From positions 3,009 through 67,008 of the forward strand of contig CAYTUI010000001.1 in the NCBI GenBank assembly GCA_964441335.1: DNA of 64,000 nt, read 5' to 3'. Below the pieces are notes generated by a model. It did no database searches. It was not told where the DNA came from and was given only the letters and a program-made list of their open reading frames with translations. Made by a program: the position numbers and the translations under genes. Every line of letters starts with the position of its first letter. Positions within the stretch are counted from its first letter, which is position 1. The DNA is from CAYTUI01 sp964441335. GTDB taxonomy: Bacteria; Patescibacteriota; Patescibacteriia; UBA1558; 2-01-FULL-52-15. Positions 34,010 through 41,450 of the stretch are shown in pieces.

Positions 34010-36034
34010 ATGCTAAAGTCCGAACAGTTTATGGACGTTCGACAGCATGGGTTTATCCGTTTGGCCGTGATTGTACCCAGAGTTCATTTGGGCAATGTAC
34101 CGGCAAACGTGGCTGAACATCTGATGAAGATCAGCGAGGTTCGCAGACAAGGCGCCAGTTATATAGTGGCTCCTGAGTTGAGTCTGACCGGCTACTCCAA
34201 CGGCGATCTGTTTCATTCACAGGCACTGCTGGAAGCGGCCGTGATCGGTTTGGGCGAGTTGCTGGAGGCAACGGCAGCCTGGCCGCAGATCATCTCGGTC
34301 GGCCTGCCCCTGCTGGTGGACGGCGCGGTCTACAACTGTGCTGTGACCATTCATCGGGGCGTTATTCTGGCGGTGGTGCCTAAGGCCTATCCGCCGGAGT
34401 ATCGCGAGTTTTATGAGCAGCGGCACTTCGCCTCGGCCTATGAGGCTCAGTCCACTGTTATCAACCTGCTGGGTCAGACAGCTGCTTTCGGAACCGACAT
34501 TTTGTTGGTTTCGGATCACAACCCGCGTCTGACGATTCACACCGAGGTCTGCGAAGATCTTTGGGTGCCGATTCCGCCCAGCACTGAGGCGGCTCTAGCT
34601 GGCGCAACGGTGCTGGCCAACCTGTCGGCTTCCAATATCACCATCGGTAAGAGCGGATATCGGGAGCTGTTGGTGGCCGGATCGTCAGCCAAGAATCTGG
34701 CTGTGCAGATGTACAGCGCGGCAGGTTTCGGTGAGTCCACGACTGACCTGTCCTGGGACGGGGAAGCCCTGATCGCCGAGCGTGGCGAAATTCTGGTCAG
34801 GGGTCAGCGTTTCAGCCTTGACGGCGGCACTTCAGTTGTGGCCGACGTGGATCTGGAGCTGTTGGCACTGGAACGCGCCAGGCAGAATTCCTTCAGGTCA
34901 AACGCCAGTCAGCATCCCCGTAAGTTCCGGCGCATCCTGATTACTGGACAGTTATCTGATGCTGTTCAGGACGGGCTGGAGCAGGTGCATCACAAGTTGC
35001 ACCGCTTCGTGGATCCGCATCCCTTCGTGCCTAGCGACCAGTCTCAGCGCGATGAGCGCTGTCGGGAAACTTTCCTGATTCAGGCAACGGCTTTGGCCAG
35101 ACGGCTGGAACAGCTGCCACAGGATCGTCGGCACGTGGTGGTGGGTATTTCCGGTGGACAGGATTCAACGCACGCGCTCAACGTGGCGGTCCATGCTATG
35201 GATCTCATGAAGATGCCGCGTCGCAACATCCTGGCGGTAACCATGCCGGGGTTCGGCACAACCGACCTGACAAAGAACAATGCCGTGGCATTGGTCAAAG
35301 CGGTCGGCGCTGAACTGCTGGTGATTCCCGTTAGTGAACTGTCGCTCCTGATGTTCCAAAACATCGGGCATAATCCGGATGAGCACGACCTGACCTACGA
35401 GAACGTTCAGGCTTGGGCCCGGATGTATACGGAGCTGTCATTAGCTGCCGAGAAAGGAGGGTTGGTACTGGGGACTGGTGACTTGTCGGAGCTGATGCTT
35501 GGCTGGTGTACTTACCTGGGTGATCACGCCAGTCATTATGGTATCAACGCCGGTGTGCCCAAGACTCTTATTTCCTATCTGATCGCCTGGACCGCAGAGC
35601 AGGTCTATGGAGAGAAGGAACCGGAAGTTAGGGGTATTCTGCAGAGCATTCTGGTAACTCCGATATCACCGGAGCTCTTACCACCGGCGGCTGACGGTTC
35701 TATAGCGCAGAGAACGGAAGACAAGGTTGGACCATATGAGCTGCATGATTTCTTCGGTTATTACTTCGTTCGCTTTGGTTTCAGCCCCAAGCGCATCGTG
35801 CGTCTGGCATTGGCTGCCTTTGGCGACAAGTACTCCATCGGAGAGATCAAGTCTTGGTTCAGGCTCTTCCTGACTCGTTTCTTCCGGAATCAGTTCAAGC
35901 GATCTTGTTTGCCCGATGGTCCCAAGGTAGGTCTGACGTGCATCTCGCCTCGCGGTGACTGGCGGATGCCCTCGGATGCTGACCCGACTGTTTGGCTTCA
36001 GGATCTGGAGCTGGTACCGGACAACCTCAACTAG
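34010..36034 (+). CDS. nadE: Glutamine-dependent NAD synthetase
   Basis: 674 residues. The N-terminal nitrilase-type glutaminase has its triad in APELSLTGY (E), VVPKAYPPEYREF (K) and HTEVCEDLW (C). The C-terminal synthetase has the P-loop VVGISGGQDSTHAL and LGTGDLSEL. It amidates NaAD to NAD with glutamine as nitrogen source. The final enzyme of the GC-rich Preiss-Handler block, it has an AAGGAGGAGAGG ribosome binding site and is followed by a strong terminator. Confidence 0.95.
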   Translation: MLKSEQFMDVRQHGFIRLAVIVPRVHLGNVPANVAEHLMKISEVRRQGASYIVAPELSLTGYSNGDLFHSQALLEAAVIGLGELLEATAAWPQIISVGLPLLVDGAVYNCAVTIHRGVILAVVPKAYPPEYREFYEQRHFASAYEAQSTVINLLGQTAAFGTDILLVSDHNPRLTIHTEVCEDLWVPIPPSTEAALAGATVLANLSASNITIGKSGYRELLVAGSSAKNLAVQMYSAAGFGESTTDLSWDGEALIAERGEILVRGQRFSLDGGTSVVADVDLELLALERARQNSFRSNASQHPRKFRRILITGQLSDAVQDGLEQVHHKLHRFVDPHPFVPSDQSQRDERCRETFLIQATALARRLEQLPQDRRHVVVGISGGQDSTHALNVAVHAMDLMKMPRRNILAVTMPGFGTTDLTKNNAVALVKAVGAELLVIPVSELSLLMFQNIGHNPDEHDLTYENVQAWARMYTELSLAAEKGGLVLGTGDLSELMLGWCTYLGDHASHYGINAGVPKTLISYLIAWTAEQVYGEKEPEVRGILQSILVTPISPELLPPAADGSIAQRTEDKVGPYELHDFFGYYFVRFGFSPKRIVRLALAAFGDKYSIGEIKSWFRLFLTRFFRNQFKRSCLPDGPKVGLTCISPRGDWRMPSDADPTVWLQDLELVPDNLN

Positions 36035-36040
36035 AGGTTT

Positions 36041-36083
36041 GACCCCGCCCCAACACTTTTGTGTCATGGGCGGGGTCTTTTTT
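36041..36083 (+). terminator. Rho-independent terminator after nadE
   Basis: GACCCCGCCC (36041-36050) pairs with GGGCGGGGTC (36068-36077), followed by TTTTTT. Confidence 0.92.
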
Positions 36084-36106
36084 AATTTGATAGACCTTCG
36101 TACCGC

Positions 36107-36125
36107 CAGCCATTGGCTGATCGGG
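36107..36125. repeat. Palindromic repeat copy
   Basis: CAGCCATTGGCTGATCGGG is identical over 19 bases to 10056-10074. The rest of the gap to 36264 is AT-rich, with a possible TATAAT near 36243 before the lipoprotein gene. Confidence 0.75.
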
Positions 36126-36264
36126 GCTTCGGTTTGGGGGCCTTAGATTTGTTTATTTTGTTAAATATATAAGCTTCAATGCTTAGCGCAGAAGTAGTTT
36201 GATCATCCTTGACAGCCTTAATTTTACCAGCTTAAATTAAGTTATAATTTGTAGTTATAAAAAT

Positions 36265-36549
36265 ATGAAGCCCTTGAGAATAACAATTTTAATGCTGGCG
36301 ATAGTTGGTTTAAATGGCTGTTTTAAACTGTCGCAAAACAATTTAAAGGATGGAAATACTAATAAAGTAAACGATGAGGTAAATACTGCAGAGATATTAC
36401 CGACGACTCCCACGACAACTCCAGAATCAGATATTAGTAAAGATGATGATAGCATTAAGGATTGTGTCTTATTAACCGAGCAGGAATGTCTGGTTAGAGA
36501 AGGTTGTCAGGGAAATGGATGGAGAGGAACGTTGTTTAGAATAAAATAA
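36265..36549 (+). CDS. Small lipoprotein
   Basis: 94 residues. The signal peptide ends in a lipobox-like VGLNGC; a threonine/proline/acidic linker (PTTPTTTPESDISKDD) leads to a short domain with three cysteines (DCVLL, ECLVREGCQ). No family recognised. No Shine-Dalgarno. It is 25 bases upstream of another cysteine-containing lipoprotein. Confidence 0.7.
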   Translation: MKPLRITILMLAIVGLNGCFKLSQNNLKDGNTNKVNDEVNTAEILPTTPTTTPESDISKDDDSIKDCVLLTEQECLVREGCQGNGWRGTLFRIK

Positions 36550-36574
36550 TTTTAAAAAGTAATTACTCAATTAT

Positions 36575-37795
36575 ATGAAAAGGTTTTCTATTTTATTAAT
36601 AGCGGGCGCGATAATTTTAAGCGGTTGCATTGATAGTAGACATTTTTCTAAAACGGAAAGATTTAATGACCCGGATATTAAGAATGAATTTTGCGGCGCG
36701 GTCATAAGTTTTCAATACTGTAAATGTGCTTTTCATAACGATTATTGCGACGAAATTGGCATGTCGCGTCCAGAAGCAGATGCTTATGTTGAATCTGAAT
36801 ATGAAAAATGGCGTCAGGGGCAACTTCTAACTTTTAAGGAAAACTGTAAAAATTACGGCGGGATATTTGTTGATGACGAATGTAATTATTGTGATGAAGA
36901 TTTTGCTGTCCAGGATGATAAATGTGTCCTACAGGAAGAGGTTACTGTGGCTGACAATCAGGAATTTAAACCAGACGGACCTTTGGATGAAGATTGTACT
37001 ATTAAAACAGAAGAGTTTAATCAGGACTGGAAGAAATATTCAGATATTGATAATGCCATCCCCAAGGAAGACAGGAGTTATGAAGCGCAGCAGGCTTTAA
37101 CAGCCTACGAAACAATGATTGGCAAGTTGGTGGAAACTTTTGAATTACAGCGCGATATTGAAATTGAAGAGCAATCGCAGACTGATTTGAATGAGTATCG
37201 TCAGGCTTTAGTTCAGAATCAGAAAGCCAATTTGTTAAAAGCGTTTTGGCGCATGTCCTGGGTAACTTATTCAACTATTAAGAGTGGCGTCTCGGCTGGA
37301 ACATCGTATAGTAAGTTGTTAACTAGCGCCGGTAGCGCCGTCCAGAGTATTGGTTCGGGTTTAAAAACTATTCAAGCTACGATTCCGTCTAATTCAGATA
37401 TTGCTATAGATAAATCCACTGTGACGGGTAAAGCTCTAAGTGTCGGGTCTAAGACGGCTATGGAAGCAGTGGAAAGTTTAGGTGATCCGACAAAAATTGC
37501 TGTGCGTCTAGCGAAATCAGCGGCTGATATGACTCTTCCTTCGGCAAATTTGACTGACGCTGAAATTAATATTTTAAGGCAACAACAGATTGATAAGGGC
37601 GTGTTAGACCAAGTGTTAGCGGCTAGTCAGGCGGCCAATGCCGAACGTCAGGCCAGGCTGACTATCTTGGAAACAGAGATTGACGGTTTAGAAGTGCAGA
37701 TTGCCGATTGGGAAACAAAAGAACAGGAAAGAGTAAAGTCTATGTTAGAGGATAGTTGTCAGAAACAAAAAGACGGTGCAGAGACAGAGGAGTAG
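36575..37795 (+). CDS. Lipoprotein with cysteine-rich and coiled-coil parts
   Basis: 406 residues. Signal peptide with lipobox AIILSGC; a cysteine-rich region (residues 37-120; FCGAVISFQYCKCAF, CNYCDEDF) that may be disulfide-bonded; then long helical segments (ERQARLTILETEIDGLEVQIADWETKE broken by loops) with coiled-coil character and a small-residue stretch (SGVSAGTSYSKLLTSAGSAV). No family recognised. Probably envelope-anchored on the outer face. Confidence 0.72.
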   Translation: MKRFSILLIAGAIILSGCIDSRHFSKTERFNDPDIKNEFCGAVISFQYCKCAFHNDYCDEIGMSRPEADAYVESEYEKWRQGQLLTFKENCKNYGGIFVDDECNYCDEDFAVQDDKCVLQEEVTVADNQEFKPDGPLDEDCTIKTEEFNQDWKKYSDIDNAIPKEDRSYEAQQALTAYETMIGKLVETFELQRDIEIEEQSQTDLNEYRQALVQNQKANLLKAFWRMSWVTYSTIKSGVSAGTSYSKLLTSAGSAVQSIGSGLKTIQATIPSNSDIAIDKSTVTGKALSVGSKTAMEAVESLGDPTKIAVRLAKSAADMTLPSANLTDAEINILRQQQIDKGVLDQVLAASQAANAERQARLTILETEIDGLEVQIADWETKEQERVKSMLEDSCQKQKDGAETEE

Positions 37796-37819
37796 AGATA
37801 ATTGTTGAGATTTGTTTAT

Positions 37820-37850
37820 CACAAAAACAGCTGATAAAAGCTGTTTTGTG
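37820..37850 (+). terminator. Hairpin terminator
   Basis: CACAAAAACAGCT / AGCTGTTTTGTG, nearly perfect, ending in TAATTTAT. The following stretch to 38084 holds nothing I can name. Confidence 0.65.
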
Positions 37851-38084
37851 TAATTTATAGCGTTTTAGTTTCTAGCAGGGTGTCAAATATTGACTTTTTG
37901 CCATTTGTCCATTAACATCTATCCTTGTGATATCAACTATGACTTTTGCTTGCTGTAGCACTATAGATATCGATGGTTTCAAAAAATCACTTGGTATTGG
38001 AAACAGCCCGCTCTTCGGAATTAAGTATTTAGGAAATTGTGATTTGTTTAGTATTTTGGTTTTGGGATTTGAAATTTATTAAAG

Positions 38085-38160
38085 CGGGGTGTGGCGCAGT
38101 TGGTAGCGCGCATGCATGGGGTGCATGAGGCCGTGGGTTCAAGTCCCGCCACCCCGACCA
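38085..38160 (+). tRNA. tRNA-Pro (GGG)
   Basis: 76 bases with encoded CCA. Acceptor CGGGGTG/CACCCCG; anticodon arm CATGC-ATGGGGT-GCATG gives GGG; T arm GTGGG-TTCAAGT-CCCGC. Confidence 0.93.
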
Positions 38161-38255
38161 AGTGATTCTGAAAAAATTCACAGGAGATGTAGTTGCGGGT
38201 TTCGCCCAAAGGGCGACCCGGTCGAATGACCGGGCAAGTCCTGTCACCCCGACCA
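38161..38255. repeat. Palindromes and tRNA-Pro tail copy
   Basis: Two hairpins (around CGCCC-AAA-GGGCG and CCCGGTC-GAAT-GACCGGG) are followed by a 21-base near copy (38235-38255; 19 of 21 identical) of the last 21 bases of tRNA-Pro, including CCA. Confidence 0.8.
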
Positions 38256-38321
38256 TTCGACTTTGTTCAGCTTAGCTTGACCAAGAAAATTATATAACAA
38301 TATTAAATCTCGTTTGATGGA

Positions 38322-38396
38322 TCCGCGGTAGCTCAGTGGTAGAGCAGCTGACTGTTAATCAGCGGGTCGTCGGTTCGAACCCGACCCGCGGAGCCA
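38322..38396 (+). tRNA. tRNA-Asn (GTT)
   Basis: 75 bases with encoded CCA. Acceptor TCCGCGG/CCGCGGA; anticodon arm CTGA-CTGTTAA-TCAG gives GTT; T arm GTCGG-TTCGAAC-CCGAC. Confidence 0.95.
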
Positions 38397-38438
38397 TCAG
38401 GTGAGATTTTTTTGTACCACATGTTTCTGATATACAAT

Positions 38439-38473
38439 TTGACTTTTCCCCCATGAAGTGTAAATATAACACT
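38439..38473 (+). promoter_or_regulatory. Promoter and NrtR operator of nrtR2
   Basis: TTGACT (38439-38444) precedes an AT-rich -10 region (TAAATA/TATAAC) that lies inside AGTGT-AAATATA-ACACT (38457-38473), a perfect inverted repeat. It ends 6 bases before the ATG at 38480, so the mRNA would be nearly leaderless and the gene self-regulated. Confidence 0.72.
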
Positions 38474-38479
38474 AGAAAT

Positions 38480-39154
38480 ATGACTCGACCTAAAAGTATT
38501 GACGTTAAAAAATTAAAGTTTGCTATTATTGCTGTTGATGTGGCTGTCTTTCGGATTAACAACGGGATTTTAGAAGTGTTGCTGGGGGAGGTTATGAATC
38601 CTCACTTTAGAAACAGACCTGGTCTGATCGGTGGAGTTATCGAGACAACCGAAACAGCCGAGCAGGCAGTTGTTAATCATTTAAAAAATAAGACGGGCGT
38701 CAAAGTTGATTTTATTGAACAACTTCAGACATTTAGTAGAATTGACAGGGATCCCCGCGGTCGCGTTTTGTCGGTTGCCTATTTGGCTATTATCAATAAG
38801 ATAAGCCCTGTCGGAGGAAATATTAGAACCGTTTGGGTTCCAATTAACCAGGCCAAAAATTTAGCCTATGACCACGATGAAATATTGCGGGTAGCTGGTG
38901 AAAGACTGCGGGCTAAATTTGGTTATACTAATATTGCCCAGCATTTTTTACCGTTGAATTTTACTTTAACCGAACTGCAACAGGTTTATCAGATTGTTAT
39001 GAATCAAACTATAGACAAGAGGAATTTTAGACGTAAAGTATTGAATGTCGGTTTAGTAGCACCGACCGGCAGAACAACGACTAAAGGCACCAAGAAACCT
39101 GCGCAACTGTTCAGATTCGCATCGTTGAAGCCAAAAATCATTGAACTGTTTTAA
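38480..39154 (+). CDS. Second NrtR-type regulator
   Basis: 224 residues from the ATG of MTRPKSIDVKK; an ATG 27 bases earlier is in frame but would overlap the operator. Nudix-like domain plus winged helix (FTLTELQQVYQIVM, DKRNFRRKVLNVGLV), clearly paralogous to the regulator at 25392. The Nudix box is again degenerate (GGVIETTETAEQAVVNHLKNKTG), so it is a sensor, not an enzyme. It lies 85 bases beyond tRNA-Asn and before the GC-rich four-gene cassette. Confidence 0.9.
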   Translation: MTRPKSIDVKKLKFAIIAVDVAVFRINNGILEVLLGEVMNPHFRNRPGLIGGVIETTETAEQAVVNHLKNKTGVKVDFIEQLQTFSRIDRDPRGRVLSVAYLAIINKISPVGGNIRTVWVPINQAKNLAYDHDEILRVAGERLRAKFGYTNIAQHFLPLNFTLTELQQVYQIVMNQTIDKRNFRRKVLNVGLVAPTGRTTTKGTKKPAQLFRFASLKPKIIELF

Positions 39155-39183
39155 TTTATCAGGGCGATATTTTTTTGCTTGTG

Positions 39184-39208
39184 AATAAGTGTCTACTTGA
39201 CACTTATT
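39184..39208 (+). promoter_or_regulatory. Perfect inverted repeat with NrtR half-sites
   Basis: AATAAGTGTC-TACTT-GACACTTATT. It contains AGTGT-N7-ACACT exactly as at 38457. It lies 30 bases after the nrtR2 stop and about 55 bases before the TTGACA at 39262. It may be an operator for the next operon, a weak terminator, or both. Confidence 0.6.
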
Positions 39209-39261
39209 TTGATTGTTGCTAAGGTAGAGGCAGAGGAGAAAGTGGACAACTATTTAAGGGA

Positions 39262-39290
39262 TTGACAAAATTCTATAAATATTGTAGGTT
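39262..39290 (+). promoter_or_regulatory. Promoter of the four-gene cassette
   Basis: TTGACA (39262-39267), 17 bases, TAGGTT (39285-39290). A second TTGACA is at 39307 but has a poorer -10. Confidence 0.55.
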
Positions 39291-39369
39291 CACCAACTCT
39301 GTTTCTTTGACAATTTATAAGATATTTATAGTGAAATGGCCAAGAAACCTTGAAAGGAGGTGGACGACC

Positions 39370-40197
39370 ATGATTGTGAAACACGGAGACCGGCAATTCG
39401 AAGCCGGTCGTCTGGTGGCCGATAACGGCCGTTATCGCCAGTATCTCTGCGTGGAGATTGGCGCTGACAAGGAAAAGGAGTGTTTGTTGCAGATCGCCAC
39501 CGCTACCAATGGTAACGGTCAACTCGATCGGGCAGCCTACTTCCTTCAGGAACTTGAGCGTCGAGCTCGCGAAGTGGAGAAGGAGTTCAAGAAGGTCAGA
39601 ACCGATCCCAAGGTGATGCTCAATTACGGGCTGGGCTTTCCCAAGCTGGTTGACAGCTTCGTCTGTCAGGAGCAGGGCGGCCGCCGTATCAACATCCTGG
39701 CTTTCAGACGCGTTGATCAGGTTGGTCAGATGATCCCTTTGAGTAGTGTGATCAAAAGCAACCTGATGATTGACCGTCGTACTAGCGTCTGGATTCTGGG
39801 AAAGCTTCTCAAGCTGTTGACTTTTAGTCACAGTGAAGGGATTGCTGTCGGACGCCTGGACGCTGACAACATTCTGCTTCAGCCGAATCAGCACTACGTG
39901 GTGTTGTTTGACTGGTCGGAAGGAAGTCAGTATCCGGAAAAAGTGCCTGCGGAAATCGCCTGTCAGGAGATCACTCAAGCTGCCATATCAGTTATGGCCG
40001 CCCTGTACTATGATCCGGAGTCTGGGAAATTCCCTGACGATCCGGATGATCCTGACGATCGTTATGTCAAGCACCTGATGACTCTGGCTAAAGGTCAGGA
40101 GCATCGGGCGGATCAGGCTCACCAGGAATTCTACAAACTGGTTGACACTATCTGGGAAAGGAGATTCTACCCCTTTACGACTCGACCGAAGTTCTGA
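39370..40197 (+). CDS. Protein-kinase-fold protein, probably inactive
   Basis: 275 residues from the ATG after GAAAGGAGGTGG. The C-lobe pattern HSEGIAVGRLDADNILL and VVLFDWSEG aligns with the kinase HGDLKPxNILL and DFG elements. The catalytic aspartate is replaced (R162), the following lysine is D164, and no lysine is seen at the beta-3 position (LLQIATA); N167 and D181 remain. It is therefore probably a pseudokinase used for binding or scaffolding. A short acidic PDDPDDPDD stretch is near the C-terminus. First gene of a GC-rich cassette with tight spacing. Confidence 0.68.
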   Translation: MIVKHGDRQFEAGRLVADNGRYRQYLCVEIGADKEKECLLQIATATNGNGQLDRAAYFLQELERRAREVEKEFKKVRTDPKVMLNYGLGFPKLVDSFVCQEQGGRRINILAFRRVDQVGQMIPLSSVIKSNLMIDRRTSVWILGKLLKLLTFSHSEGIAVGRLDADNILLQPNQHYVVLFDWSEGSQYPEKVPAEIACQEITQAAISVMAALYYDPESGKFPDDPDDPDDRYVKHLMTLAKGQEHRADQAHQEFYKLVDTIWERRFYPFTTRPKF

Positions 40198-40240
40198 AGC
40201 TACGCTACGTTAGACCAACGAAAGAAGGAGGACGAGTACT

Positions 40241-41404
40241 ATGGGACGCGATACCTTGTCTCGTGATGCCTTTACCAGAGTCAGCTCGTTGGCGACGAGG
40301 GGTGGCAGGAAAGCCACTCACGATGCTGAAGAGCAAGTCAGACAAGGCAAGGGTATTGATCCCCTTGTTGATCCGAAAGGGCCGTCTCATCTCGGTCCGA
40401 TTCGTAGGTCGCTGCCGCGTTTTGAGAAGCAGAAGTCGCTTTGGCGATTGGTGATGAACATGCCGATGGCCGAGGAGACCCTGCTGGATACGACCGGTTC
40501 TATGCAACAAAACGTGGAGCTGGCGTTCGCGGCGTTGCCGAAGTCGTTCGGGATGTACACCGAAGGATCTTGTCCGGTACTGGGTAGATACGATGTCCAG
40601 ATCGCCACCGGAATCTTCAACGACGTCGACGATCTTGATGCAAATCCGTATGCCCAGGTCCTGTGTCGTTCGCAGTTTGAAATGGGCGAGAAGATCGCCT
40701 TGCAGATGACTCGGATGATCCCGGGACGCAACGGCTGCGGCAACTTCAAGGAGGATTCACAGTTTGGGCTGTTCGGAGCCGCCTATCTGACGGATGCCAG
40801 GATCACGAAGTACGGCCTCAGGACCTATCATTTCACGGTGTCGGACGAGCCGACCGTGGAAACGATCGAACTGGGCTGGCTGAAGAAGATCTTCGGCGAC
40901 GACGTGCTGGAGCGAACGGCCGAGAACGGCTGGGACTTCACCGCGCGTACTCTGCCGGACACGGCGCAGGCAGTTCGTGACCTGCAGACGCGGGCTCACG
41001 CCTTCTTTCTGCAAGTTCCGGGTTGGCATGATGAACGCAGGGTCACGAATCAGTGGACCGAGCTTTACGGCCCGGCTCATTTCGTGATGCTGCCCGGCGG
41101 GACTGAGTATGTGCACGCTGTCAAGGGCTGCATCATCGGTCTGACCGAGGGTGTTATCAGTCTCTCGTCGGCCAAGGACTTCCTGCGCGAGCATGGGGTT
41201 CCGGCTGACGCGGCTGCCAAAATCGTCCGCGCAGTCGCGCATATTCCTCTGGCAGCGCAGACCCTGGCTCCGAACTTCGACAAGCTGCCGAAGGTTGGGG
41301 ATCTCTTCAAGGAAAAGACCGACCTCTGGCCGGTTGATCCCCAAGAGGTGCCGGAAGCGACTGTTGAAGACAAGGACAAGGGCGAGGAGACCGAGTGGCT
41401 GTAG
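40241..41404 (+). CDS. von Willebrand factor A domain protein
   Basis: 387 residues. The metal-ion-dependent adhesion motif is D83-T-T85-G-S87 (LLDTTGSMQQNV), followed by a typical VWA core, including FKEDSQFGLFGAAYLTD and TYHFTVSDEP. A basic, disordered-looking N-terminus (residues 1-60) precedes it, and a helical C-terminal domain ends in acidic residues. There is no signal peptide, so it acts in the cytoplasm, like the VWA proteins of TerY-type systems. Strong AAGGAGG site. The partner is probably encoded in the same cassette. Confidence 0.78.
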   Translation: MGRDTLSRDAFTRVSSLATRGGRKATHDAEEQVRQGKGIDPLVDPKGPSHLGPIRRSLPRFEKQKSLWRLVMNMPMAEETLLDTTGSMQQNVELAFAALPKSFGMYTEGSCPVLGRYDVQIATGIFNDVDDLDANPYAQVLCRSQFEMGEKIALQMTRMIPGRNGCGNFKEDSQFGLFGAAYLTDARITKYGLRTYHFTVSDEPTVETIELGWLKKIFGDDVLERTAENGWDFTARTLPDTAQAVRDLQTRAHAFFLQVPGWHDERRVTNQWTELYGPAHFVMLPGGTEYVHAVKGCIIGLTEGVISLSSAKDFLREHGVPADAAAKIVRAVAHIPLAAQTLAPNFDKLPKVGDLFKEKTDLWPVDPQEVPEATVEDKDKGEETEWL

Positions 41405-41450
41405 CTCCTTAACCTGACAACCGTAAATCCTAAACCAAAGAGAGGTGACT

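Noticed and set aside
38029..38562. Minus-strand frames over tRNA-Pro and tRNA-Asn
   Set aside because: They read GWRDLNPRP- and VGFEPTTR-type peptides, which are antisense tRNA artefacts.
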